A DNA stretch of 64,000 nucleotides from Spirosoma fluviale (GTDB lineage Bacteria > Bacteroidota > Bacteroidia > Cytophagales > Spirosomataceae), in assembly GCA_945906795.1 (NCBI GenBank), contig CAMDRO010000005.1, forward strand, positions 1 to 64,000, given 5' to 3'. Positions 26,787 through 35,455 of the stretch are shown here, piece after piece. The notes beneath the pieces were generated by a model, which saw nothing but the letters and a program-made list of their open reading frames with translations, made no database searches and was not told the origin of the DNA. A program made the position numbers and the translations under genes. Every line of letters begins with the position of its first letter. Within the stretch, counting starts at the first letter, position 1.

Positions 26787-27189
26787 TATCCGCTACATCA
26801 TCGATGTAATAGCAATGCGAATGTTTTTGCATCCCAATTTTAGGATAATATGCCTCCGCTGCGGGCGCGGCCAATAAAATCAATTTCGCTTTTGGGATAT
26901 TTATTTTCAAGATTTTAATTAATTCCTTTCCAATCCCTTGATGCTGATATTTTTCATCTACCGCCAAATCTGCTAGATAAGTCGTATACACAAAATCAGT
27001 CATCGCACGCACTAGCCCGACCAATTGCCCATTTTCATAAGCCCCGATGTAATAGTTGGCATGCGCCAACATGCTCCCCATCGCTTTCAAATCTGACAAA
27101 GGTCTACGTAATCCTAAGGTTGATTTATCCAGTATTTCGATTAAATCATGAACGGTTATTAGGGGGTTTATTTTATATTCAATTTGCAT
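26779..27189 (-). CDS. GNAT-family N-acetyltransferase
   Basis: The 136-residue protein is a single GNAT domain. The acetyl-CoA loop is QHQGIGKELI (motif A), preceded by the strand YLADLAVDEKY, and a C-terminal AEAYYPKIGMQKH closes the site. The N-terminal segment is short. Substrate cannot be assigned; the family acts on amino groups of small molecules, proteins or antibiotics. It is a monocistronic minus-strand gene, convergent with the esterase and divergent from the propeller-phosphatase. Confidence 0.88.
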   Translation of the reverse strand: MQIEYKINPLITVHDLIEILDKSTLGLRRPLSDLKAMGSMLAHANYYIGAYENGQLVGLVRAMTDFVYTTYLADLAVDEKYQHQGIGKELIKILKINIPKAKLILLAAPAAEAYYPKIGMQKHSHCYYIDDVADII

Positions 27190-27353
27190 GAGGTATTTTT
27201 TGATTTGATTCTAACGTGATTATAAAAATAATTTAATACTTCAAACCATAATGATGTTAAAGAATTTACAATTTGTTTACTACTATATTTTTAGTGTTTT
27301 GTACCTTGTACTTTCAAAATTTGACAAAAAATATTCAAACTAATCTAAAACAT

Positions 27354-29795
27354 ATGAAAATTTTAAATCCAATCGCAATTCTCTTTTGTCTATTAATTCC
27401 ATTTTTAGTAATAAGTCAATCCAAATCGCTTAATACTCAATTAGCATCCAAGCGTGTAAAATTACCAAATAGTTGGAAACTTTCTCCTCACGGAAAGTCC
27501 GTATCGCTAGGTGATCTGCCTCTTAACTTGGTCGTGTCGCCCAATAAATCCTATATGGTGGCAACCAATAATGGGCAAAGCGTTCAAAGTCTCCAATTAT
27601 TCAATGTGAAAAAAGGTGAAATTGTCGACAGCAAGGTCATTCCAAAATCATGGTATGGACTTAAAATAGCTGCCGATAATAAAACGATTTATGCATCCGG
27701 GGGAAATGATAATGTCATTTTACATTTTGAAATAGTACAAGATAAACTAGTCGACAAAGGAAACATCGCGCTTAGCAATATTCCAAAAGATAATATCTCG
27801 CCCGCTGGGATGGATTTAGATGACGCAACGGGAATTCTATATGTCGTAACTAAGGAAAACAATAAGCTCTATTTAGTCGATACGCGCCAACAAAAAGTCC
27901 TGGAATCTTTCGCGTTGCCTGCTGAGGGATATACTTGTTTACTCGATAAATCAAAAGGGGTACTCTATATTTCTGTTTGGGGTGGACGCCAAATTTTACC
28001 TTTTGACACGCAATCAAAAAAATTCTTAAAAGCGATTCAAGTAGGGGATCATCCTAATGAAATAGTTTTGACAAAAAACGGGAAACACCTTTTTGTCGCC
28101 AACGCAAATGACAACTCTGTTTCAGTGGTAGATCTTGAAAAAGGCAAAGAAATCGAAGTTTTAAACGCCGCGTTATTTCCAAATTCATTAGAAGGATCAT
28201 CAACGAATGGCATTGCACTTTCTGAAAATGAGGAAAAATTATACATCGCTAATGCAGACAATAACTGTTTAGCCGTTTTTGAAGTAGAAGATTTAGGCAA
28301 ATCAAAATCACTGGGATTCATTCCGGTGGGTTGGTACCCGACCCAAGTAAAAGTTGTTAATGGTATAGTTTACGTGGCCAATGGAAAAGGTTTCTCCTCT
28401 TTTGCAAACCCCAAAGGACCTAACCCAGTCGTTAAAACACAAACCGTAACCTACCAAAAATCGGATAATAATCGGGCCGTAAGAAATGAATACATCGGAG
28501 GATTAATGAAAGGGACTATGTCAATTTTTCCAGAGCCCTCAGCAGCTGATATGTCCATATTGTCAAAAGCTGTTTACCAAAATACGCCCTACACCAAAGC
28601 CGGAGAATTAAACGCAAAAGGCGAAAAAGGGAATCCAATTCCCATGAAAGTAGGTGACAAATCACCAATCAAATATGTCTTTTATATCCTAAAAGAAAAC
28701 AGGACTTATGATCAGGTTTTAGCAGATGTAAAGGGTGGAAATGGAGACACAACCTTATTGTTATTTGGCGAAAAATATACGCCTAACCAACATAAACTTG
28801 TCAAGGATTTCGTTCTTTTAGACAATTTTTATGTGGATGGAGAAGTAAGTTCAGACGGGCATAATTGGTCCACTTCAGCACATGCTACAGATTATTTAGA
28901 AAAAACATGGCCCACTTCCTATGGCGGACGCGGAGGAAATTACGATGGCGAGGGAAACCGAGAAATCGCGAATCCTAAAAATGGTTTTATCTGGGATTAC
29001 TGCAAAAGAGCAGGGGTAAGTTATCGAACCTATGGTGAATTTGCGGATGATTTTAAGCCAAACATTCCTTCTTTAGCCGGACATTTTTGTACCTACTTCC
29101 CTTCGTTTGACCAAAATATCATGGATACGCTTAGGTTCAATCGTTGGCGCAAAGATTTTGACTCATTACTAGTTAAAGGTCAAGTTCCTCACTTTAATTC
29201 GTTACGCTTCCCAAATGACCACACGGAAGGGCAGAAAATTGGCGCAAAAACCCCGTATGCTTATATAGCTGATAATGATTATACCATTGGATTATTTGTG
29301 GAATACTTATCCAAATCTTCTATTTGGAAAGAAACGGCCATTTTTATTGTAGAAGATGACGCCCAAAATGGCTCAGATCACGTAGATGCACACCGGACAA
29401 CCGCTTATGTAGCTGGCGGATTTGTGAAAAGAGGCTTCGTGGACCATACTCCTTATTCAACTTCCTCGATGTTAAGAACCATGGAATTAATTTTAGGCCT
29501 GCCTCCAATGAGTCAATATGACGCATCCGCCACACCGATGTTTAGAAGTTTCACATCAAAAGCCGACCTTTCTGTATTCAAACACATTGTGCCAACGGTC
29601 GATTTGTTCGAAAAAAATACAAAGGAGAATGCGAGCTCTCGAATGAGTGAAAAATTTGATTTCTCAAAAGAAGATTCCGCACCGGATTTAGAGCTTAATC
29701 AAGTCATTTGGAAGGCAGTTCGAGGAGAAAATTCTGAAATGCCGGCACCTCGCAGAGCTGCTTTATTGAACACGACTGAAGAAGATGAAAATTAA
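27354..29795 (+). CDS. YncE-type beta-propeller fused to an alkaline-phosphatase-superfamily domain
   Basis: The protein (813 residues from the ATG at 27354) has a signal peptide, then seven or so YVTN/YncE propeller blades (about 40-380: ILYVVTKENNKLYLVD, KHLFVANANDNSVSVVD, KLYIANADNNCLAVF), and then a phosphoesterase domain of the alkaline phosphatase superfamily (about 435-760). The latter contains KENRTYDQVLADV, FYVDGEVSSDGH and FIVEDDAQNGSDHVDAHRT, with Asp/His residues positioned to bind two metals as in phospholipase C/acid phosphatase-like enzymes. It is likely periplasmic. The downstream TonB-receptor gene overlaps its 3' end, implying joint expression: release of a phosphate ester or its product and uptake through the receptor. 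The natural substrate is not known. Confidence 0.88.
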   Translation: MKILNPIAILFCLLIPFLVISQSKSLNTQLASKRVKLPNSWKLSPHGKSVSLGDLPLNLVVSPNKSYMVATNNGQSVQSLQLFNVKKGEIVDSKVIPKSWYGLKIAADNKTIYASGGNDNVILHFEIVQDKLVDKGNIALSNIPKDNISPAGMDLDDATGILYVVTKENNKLYLVDTRQQKVLESFALPAEGYTCLLDKSKGVLYISVWGGRQILPFDTQSKKFLKAIQVGDHPNEIVLTKNGKHLFVANANDNSVSVVDLEKGKEIEVLNAALFPNSLEGSSTNGIALSENEEKLYIANADNNCLAVFEVEDLGKSKSLGFIPVGWYPTQVKVVNGIVYVANGKGFSSFANPKGPNPVVKTQTVTYQKSDNNRAVRNEYIGGLMKGTMSIFPEPSAADMSILSKAVYQNTPYTKAGELNAKGEKGNPIPMKVGDKSPIKYVFYILKENRTYDQVLADVKGGNGDTTLLLFGEKYTPNQHKLVKDFVLLDNFYVDGEVSSDGHNWSTSAHATDYLEKTWPTSYGGRGGNYDGEGNREIANPKNGFIWDYCKRAGVSYRTYGEFADDFKPNIPSLAGHFCTYFPSFDQNIMDTLRFNRWRKDFDSLLVKGQVPHFNSLRFPNDHTEGQKIGAKTPYAYIADNDYTIGLFVEYLSKSSIWKETAIFIVEDDAQNGSDHVDAHRTTAYVAGGFVKRGFVDHTPYSTSSMLRTMELILGLPPMSQYDASATPMFRSFTSKADLSVFKHIVPTVDLFEKNTKENASSRMSEKFDFSKEDSAPDLELNQVIWKAVRGENSEMPAPRRAALLNTTEEDEN

Positions 29796-31899
29796 GATTT
29801 TTTCACCCTTTTCCCCATTTTCATTTTACATGTATGTCCTAAGCTTTACTAACTTTTCAAAAGTTAGTAAAGCTAAAGGACATAAAAAATGGCTCCTATT
29901 GCTTTTATCAGTTAATTGGATTACCCCAATGGTGAGTTTTGGGCAGAAAAATAATCCAGACACACTAGCAAATATTGTTGTAAGTGCTAGCCGACAGCAA
30001 ATTTCCACTTTAAAAACTCCCTATTCCGTGAGCGTCTTCCAACAAAAAGACATCGAGAAATTAGCATCACGCGCCACTCCAGATATGCTTTCCAATATCA
30101 CAGGAGTCTTCATTCAAAAAACCAATTTGGGAGGTGGTTCCGCATTTGTCAGGGGTTTAACGGGGAACCAAACCCTGCTCATTATCGATGGAATTAGGTT
30201 TAATAATTCAACTTTTCGCTACGGCCCCAACCAATACCTTAACAACATAGACCCCTCAATAGTCTCCAAAATTGAATTGTTAAAAGGTAGCGGATCTGTG
30301 CAATACGGATCCGATGCATTAACTGGTGTGGTGAATTTCTTCACGCTTCAGCCTGAATTTACGGCTCAAAAAACCTTTGGCGGACAGTTGTCGGCGCGCG
30401 TAGCAACCCAAGGAATGGAGCTGAGCGAGCAATTAAAAATGACTTTTACCTCCGAAAATACCGGCATCGTTTTTGTGGGTGCCAATAAGCAATTCGGCGA
30501 TATTGTACGAGGTGGTGGATTAGGTTTGCAGCGGCCAACAGGCTATAATGAATGGGGTTATTTTGGTAAAATTCGCCAAAAAGTATCAAAAACATGGGTT
30601 ATAGAAGGTCTATTACAAACCACCAAGCAAACCCAAGTACCTGTTTTCCATAAAATCCAATTGGAAAATTTCAAAATCAACGAAATGGATTTACAGAAAT
30701 ACCAAAGAGGCTATTTAAAAACTGTTGGTCAATATGAAAATCCCATCTTTAGAAAAATCGAGTTTTCTGTATCCCAACAAACCAGCATCGAACAAAGAAA
30801 ACTTCAGAAAAATGCCTCGACATCGCTTCGCGCTGAAAGGGATGAGATCAATACCATGGGTATTTTGGCCAACGTACAAAGTCAATTTTCTTCTACATGG
30901 TCTGCGCACAGTGGCATCGATTATTTTAATGACCGGATAAATAGTTCACGTGAAGATATTAATTTGACCAATAATTCGATCAAAGCACTAAGAGGACTTT
31001 ACCCTAATGACGCAGGATACCAATACCATTCCATCTATTCCATACATCACTTAGACTTAGATGCATGGCAAGTAGAAACCGGATTGCGGTTTCACCAAAA
31101 TGTAGCTAGCCTACCGGATACCACTCTAGGTTTAACTAAAGTGAAATCAAGTGCGCTCGTATATTCGCTGGGTATAGCGCGCGCCATCATCCAAGGAATT
31201 TCCCTCTATGCCAATACAAGTTCAGGATTTAGGGCGCCCAATATGGACGATTTAGGTAGCCTAGGCATCATAGATTTTAGGTATGAGCTACCTGCTTTTG
31301 ACCTAAAACCTGAGTATTCTCAAAATTATGAGGTTGGAATTAAAATTTCAAAAGCCAAATTTTTTCAGGAATTGACCATTTTCCAAACTGAATTAGAAAA
31401 TTTAATCACCCGAATAAAAACGAGTAAAGTCATTCAGGGCTATCCTGTTTACGAAAAGCGAAATGTGGATAAAGCATTTTTAAGAGGGGGAGAATGGAGC
31501 GGTCGTTATGAACTTTCAAATTCCGTTTCCGCAAAAGCCAATATTTCCTATGTTTATGGCCAAAGCGTGACATTAAATGAACCCATACGGAGAATTCCGC
31601 CTTTGCATGGTGGGTTCAACATCAGCTATGCTAGAAAAAATCTATATTTAAATTCTGAACTTTTATTTGCAGCTACCCAAGACCGATTAAGCGCCGGAGA
31701 TAAAGCAGATAATCGAATGAATCCCTTGGGAACGCCGGGTTGGGCGATAATCAATTTGCAGGCCAATTACCTATTTAATTCACACTTAAGTGTTTCTTTA
31801 CAAGCTCACAATATGGGCGATGTCGACTATCGCATGCATGGATCAGGAATCAATGGAGTAGGAAGAAGTTTATGGGGCCAAATTCATTTGAATTTTTAA
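29785..31899 (+). CDS. TonB-dependent outer membrane receptor
   Basis: TonB-dependent receptors import large or scarce solutes across the outer membrane. The protein has a plug domain with IVVSASR (TonB-box-like region), ATPDMLSNITGVFIQ, FVRGLTGNQTLLIIDGIRFN and GSGSVQYGSDALTGVVNF, followed by a barrel ending in a terminal strand RSLWGQIHLNF. It lacks an N-terminal carboxypeptidase-like domain. Two ATGs (29785 and 29830) are possible: the hydrophobic signal core LLLLLSVNW begins near residue 37 of the long form. The 29785 start overlaps the previous gene by 11 bases. A 46-base near-palindrome lies inside the 5' coding region and is repeated after the gene. The ligand is unknown; context suggests an organophosphate or metal complex. 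Confidence 0.9.
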   Translation: MKIKIFSPFSPFSFYMYVLSFTNFSKVSKAKGHKKWLLLLLSVNWITPMVSFGQKNNPDTLANIVVSASRQQISTLKTPYSVSVFQQKDIEKLASRATPDMLSNITGVFIQKTNLGGGSAFVRGLTGNQTLLIIDGIRFNNSTFRYGPNQYLNNIDPSIVSKIELLKGSGSVQYGSDALTGVVNFFTLQPEFTAQKTFGGQLSARVATQGMELSEQLKMTFTSENTGIVFVGANKQFGDIVRGGGLGLQRPTGYNEWGYFGKIRQKVSKTWVIEGLLQTTKQTQVPVFHKIQLENFKINEMDLQKYQRGYLKTVGQYENPIFRKIEFSVSQQTSIEQRKLQKNASTSLRAERDEINTMGILANVQSQFSSTWSAHSGIDYFNDRINSSREDINLTNNSIKALRGLYPNDAGYQYHSIYSIHHLDLDAWQVETGLRFHQNVASLPDTTLGLTKVKSSALVYSLGIARAIIQGISLYANTSSGFRAPNMDDLGSLGIIDFRYELPAFDLKPEYSQNYEVGIKISKAKFFQELTIFQTELENLITRIKTSKVIQGYPVYEKRNVDKAFLRGGEWSGRYELSNSVSAKANISYVYGQSVTLNEPIRRIPPLHGGFNISYARKNLYLNSELLFAATQDRLSAGDKADNRMNPLGTPGWAIINLQANYLFNSHLSVSLQAHNMGDVDYRMHGSGINGVGRSLWGQIHLNF
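29833..29922 (+). repeat. Hairpin repeat, copy 1 (inside 5' end of TonB receptor gene)
   Basis: A 90-base unit that recurs without gaps at 31903-31992 with eight differences. Its first half is a near-perfect inverted repeat: outer six-base arms (29835-29840 with 29877-29882) and inner 16-base arms (29842-29857 with 29859-29874) around a one-base centre, interrupted by one and two unpaired bases. In the second copy a G-C pair of the outer stem is changed to A-T on both sides, which keeps the pairing. Here the unit is translated as part of the receptor signal region. Confidence 0.85.
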
Positions 31900-31902
31900 T
31901 GC

Positions 31903-31992
31903 TATATCCTAAGCTTTACTAACTTTTAGAAAGTTAGTAAAGCTAAAGGATATAAAAAATGGCTACACTTGCTTTTATCAATTAATTGGATT
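31903..31992 (+). repeat. Hairpin repeat, copy 2 (between the two TonB receptor genes)
   Basis: The second copy of the 90-base unit lies in the 139-base gap between the receptors, starting four bases after the first receptor's stop. The inverted-repeat arms (31905-31910 with 31947-31952, and about 31912-31927 with 31929-31944) are retained. In the reading frame that corresponds to copy 1 it has an in-frame TAG, so it is not coding; it looks like a duplicated and decayed gene start or a copy of a structured leader for the next receptor gene at 32039. Confidence 0.85.
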
Positions 31993-32038
31993 TTCAGAAA
32001 TGTAAATTGATTAAACATTTTAGCCATTTATTGGTTGG

Positions 32039-34501
32039 ATGAGCATGAAAAATTTACATCTTACATTCATTTTTTCCCTTTTAATTTCTTCTATGAATTT
32101 TAGTTGGGCTCAGACCAACGGGAGAATTTCGGGAAAGGTTGTAGATAAATTAACTCAGAAGCCTATCGAGGGGGTCAACATAAATTTAGAGTCGACCAAT
32201 AAAGTAAGGCAGACAGACAGCCTTGGTAAATTCAGAATTACAGGCATTCCCTTGAAATCGTATAATTTAATTTTATCCATGGTCGGGTATAAAAAGCAAA
32301 CGCTTTTTAATGTCATTATAAATGCAGGGAATGAAAGCTTTTTTAATATAGAATTAGAGCCGGTCAATAATGAGTTAAATGAAGTCATTGTCACTCAAAA
32401 CCGAAAGGCAGCTAAAGTGGCCACACTTGAATCCCCGTTAAGCGTTCAGAGATTAACAACCGAGGAAATAAAAAGTAATCCAGGAGGTAATTTTGATATA
32501 AGTAAAGCGATACAAGCCCTCCCGGGTGTTGGAGGTGGCGCACAAGGAGGAGGCTTCAGAAACGATATCATTATTCGTGGTGGAGGTCCAAACGAAAACG
32601 TTTATTACCTGGATGGAATTGAAATCCCCGTGCTAAATCACTTCCAAACCCAAGGTTCAAGCGGTGGACCTCAAGGAATGTTAAATGTTTCCTTTATTGA
32701 AGATGTGAAACTGAGCTCGTCGGCATTTGATGCGCGATATGACAATGCATTAAGTTCCGTATTTCAGTTTCGCCAAAGAACCGGGAATCCCAATAAATTT
32801 CAAGGAAATGTTCGTTTAAGCGCCACAGAGTTTGCTTTAACCTCGGAAGGACCCTTATCTAAAAGTGGGAAAACAACTTTTTTGGCATCCGCGAGACGCT
32901 CCTATTTACAGTTTCTTTTCCAAGCTTTAGACATTCCCATAAGACCTAATTTCTGGGATTTTCAAACCAAAATTACGCATCAAATTGACAGCAAAACCTC
33001 CATTTCATTTATGGCATTGGGGGCTATTGATGATTTTAGTTTTTCCACCATCAAAAAAGAAACTCCGGAAAAACTATACATCTATAATTCAAATCCCATC
33101 ATTAACCAATGGAATTATACGGCCGGGTTAAGTTTAAAAAGATTAACCAAAAATGGTTATTTTAATTTGGCCATCAGTCGAAATACATTTGATAATGACA
33201 TCAGAAAATACGAAGACAACCAAATTAAGGATCCTAATCTCGTCAACTTATCACTTCAGTCTAGAGAAACCGAAAACAAATTGCGATTCGATTTTAATAC
33301 CATTCAAAATGGCTGGAAAATTAGTTATGGATTATCGGCCCAATTGATTGATTACACCAATAATACTCGGACGGTTATTCGAAAAAAATTAACAGATGCC
33401 GCTGGAAATGTGATTCAACCTGAACTTAAATATTCTTTTAGTAGCCCACTAGGATCATTTGCAAAATATGGGGCTTTTGGCCAAGTAAGTAAAGTGTTTT
33501 TTAATACCCGACTCGGATTAAGTGCTGGGCTAAGAACCGACATGAATTCATTTACAGAACAAGGAAGTGATCCCCTTCAAACCTTATCCCCAAGGTTATC
33601 TCTAAGTTATGTTTTATCCGACAAATGGACTTTAAATGGATCCATAGGACGCTATTATAAATTAGCACCTTACACTATTTTAGGCTTTGCTGATAATAAC
33701 GGAAAATTGGTCAATAAAAATACAAAGTATCAAGCTAGTGATCATTACGTCGCAGGACTTGAATATTTAGTGAACGATGGATTGCGATTTACCGCAGAAG
33801 CATTTGTAAAAAATTATAGTCAAGTTCCTATTTCGATCAGCAAGGGGATTTCGTTGGCCAACTTAGGTGGAGATTTTAACGTGCTTGGAAATGAACCCGT
33901 GACTACTACGGGAAAAGGAGAGGCCTATGGTTTTGAATTTTTTGCTCAAAAGAAACTAACTGAGAAATTCTTTGGAATACTTTCATACACGTATTACAAT
34001 AGTTCTTACAGTGGATTAGATGGTGTTTTAAAGCCAAGCAGTTGGGATAATAGACATTTACTCAGCCTAACTTGGGGCTACAAATTTCCTCGTAATTGGG
34101 AGTTAGGACTGAGATTCAGATACCAGGGAGGAGCGCCTTATACTCCTTTTGATGAGCTAACTTCCAAAGCTAACTTCATGACTCAAGGCTCAGGAATTTT
34201 TGATTATGCACAATTAAATACACGCCGACTAAGAAGTTTTCATTCTAGCGATGTGCGAATTGACAAAAAATATAATTTAAAATCTACCACCATTGATGTG
34301 TTTTTGGATGTGACCAATTGGTACATCGCCGCAGCCGACGCCGTTCCCTATTTTGCTTTTAAAAGAACGGATGACAACAAAGGTTTTGCAACCACCGATG
34401 GAAAACCTATTCAAACCAACGGGAGCAATGGCTTACCTGTTTTGCTAAATAATGACAAGCCTTCTGTCACGCCTACGATTGGTTTTATTGTGGAGTTTTA
34501 A
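32039..34501 (+). CDS. TonB-dependent receptor with carboxypeptidase-regulatory-like domain
   Basis: The 820-residue receptor has a signal peptide (to about residue 25, ending Trp-Ala-Gln) and an N-terminal carboxypeptidase-regulatory-like beta-sandwich (ISGKVVDKLTQKPIEGVNI, MVGYKKQTL), then a plug (LPGVGGGAQGGGFRNDIIIRGGGPNENVYYLDGIEIP) and a large barrel ending in IGFIVEF. This architecture is typical of Bacteroidota. The gene may start at 32039 or at the second ATG at 32045. It follows the first receptor by 139 bases and is not a close paralogue of it. I cannot assign the ligand; neighbours suggest linkage to the propeller-phosphatase. Confidence 0.9.
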   Translation: MSMKNLHLTFIFSLLISSMNFSWAQTNGRISGKVVDKLTQKPIEGVNINLESTNKVRQTDSLGKFRITGIPLKSYNLILSMVGYKKQTLFNVIINAGNESFFNIELEPVNNELNEVIVTQNRKAAKVATLESPLSVQRLTTEEIKSNPGGNFDISKAIQALPGVGGGAQGGGFRNDIIIRGGGPNENVYYLDGIEIPVLNHFQTQGSSGGPQGMLNVSFIEDVKLSSSAFDARYDNALSSVFQFRQRTGNPNKFQGNVRLSATEFALTSEGPLSKSGKTTFLASARRSYLQFLFQALDIPIRPNFWDFQTKITHQIDSKTSISFMALGAIDDFSFSTIKKETPEKLYIYNSNPIINQWNYTAGLSLKRLTKNGYFNLAISRNTFDNDIRKYEDNQIKDPNLVNLSLQSRETENKLRFDFNTIQNGWKISYGLSAQLIDYTNNTRTVIRKKLTDAAGNVIQPELKYSFSSPLGSFAKYGAFGQVSKVFFNTRLGLSAGLRTDMNSFTEQGSDPLQTLSPRLSLSYVLSDKWTLNGSIGRYYKLAPYTILGFADNNGKLVNKNTKYQASDHYVAGLEYLVNDGLRFTAEAFVKNYSQVPISISKGISLANLGGDFNVLGNEPVTTTGKGEAYGFEFFAQKKLTEKFFGILSYTYYNSSYSGLDGVLKPSSWDNRHLLSLTWGYKFPRNWELGLRFRYQGGAPYTPFDELTSKANFMTQGSGIFDYAQLNTRRLRSFHSSDVRIDKKYNLKSTTIDVFLDVTNWYIAAADAVPYFAFKRTDDNKGFATTDGKPIQTNGSNGLPVLLNNDKPSVTPTIGFIVEF

Positions 34502-34543
34502 GGACTATAGGAATTTGAACATCAAACAAAAAACGCACAGATT

Positions 34544-35449
34544 TTACAAAACCTTTTTTGACTCCTCAATCAAAAGATCCAAATCTGCTTTCATCGCATC
34601 CGTTAATTCCCCCACATCGCGCCGAGTATAAAGGTCGATATCAAAACCTGTTTTTTGTAATACATATTTCGCGGCTGTCGGATAAGACGTGTGCATCACA
34701 TCCATGTTGTCTGTAAAAAATGCTTGAACCCGAGCGACCTGCGCCGAATCGCCCGTATCGTTGAAATGGGTGCATAGCCACACAATTAATTCCGGAAATA
34801 AATTTCCTTGTATACAAGAAAGTCCTTTTGTGCCAGCTTGCAAGGATAAAAGCGCATGGCCCATATACGCATCATATAAACCAAAATTATAATCCATTCC
34901 AGCCTTCACTCGACCCCTAACTTTTTCAATATCCAAGCTGGTGTCTTTATGGTAAACCAAACGGCCCGTTGGCAATAAATCTTCCAAAATATCCACCGTA
35001 ATTAAGCGCTTATACGGAACTGGACATTCATAAATTCCCAAGGGAATCCCAGGAGTCAAATCCATAAACTGATGCATACGTTCTAAAAAAACAGCATCCG
35101 ATTCATGTTCTTGACTTAAAATATTATTCAGGACAATCACCGCCTGAACACCTAAAGCATGTAATTTTTTTGAAAAATCGGCCATCTTTTCCATGGTCCC
35201 TTCTATGGTTCCAGTCGCCACAACAGGCACTCGGCCAGCAACAGTTTCCACCACCGTTTTCACCACATCTAAACGCTCCTGCTCAGATAATTCATACATT
35301 TCACTCGATAGGCAATTGGCAAATAATCCCTTGGCTCCCACCTGAATGTACATGTCGGTCAAGCGCACAAGTCCTTTAAAATCAATATGGCCCGTGGGCG
35401 TAAAAGGGGTCAACATAACGGGGATAAATCCCTCGGGTAATTGGCTCAT
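34544..35449 (-). CDS. Dihydrodipicolinate synthase/N-acetylneuraminate lyase family aldolase
   Basis: Class I aldolases of this family cleave or form 2-keto acids through a Schiff base. I choose the ATG at 35449 (301 residues) over the TTG two codons upstream. Visible residues are GFIPVMLTPFT at the N-terminus, the family tyrosine in GIYECPVPYKR (about 140) and the Schiff-base lysine in LVYHKDTS (about 168). The usual GTTGE loop reads FANCLSSEMYEL, so the substrate probably differs from aspartate semialdehyde. Downstream of a symporter and a sialidase-like gene, it is more likely a sugar-acid aldolase than DapA. Confidence 0.87.
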   Translation of the reverse strand: MSQLPEGFIPVMLTPFTPTGHIDFKGLVRLTDMYIQVGAKGLFANCLSSEMYELSEQERLDVVKTVVETVAGRVPVVATGTIEGTMEKMADFSKKLHALGVQAVIVLNNILSQEHESDAVFLERMHQFMDLTPGIPLGIYECPVPYKRLITVDILEDLLPTGRLVYHKDTSLDIEKVRGRVKAGMDYNFGLYDAYMGHALLSLQAGTKGLSCIQGNLFPELIVWLCTHFNDTGDSAQVARVQAFFTDNMDVMHTSYPTAAKYVLQKTGFDIDLYTRRDVGELTDAMKADLDLLIEESKKVL

Positions 35450-35455
35450 AAACAA

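Noticed and set aside
29837-29882. Hairpin of the 90-base repeat as an intrinsic terminator of the phosphatase gene
   Set aside because: No T-run follows on either strand, and the stem lies inside the next gene's coding region; a terminator there would silence the receptor.
34544-35449. Aldolase as dihydrodipicolinate synthase (dapA)
   Set aside because: The GTTGE substrate loop is replaced and the gene is the third of a sialidase-symporter operon, which argues for a sugar-acid aldolase.
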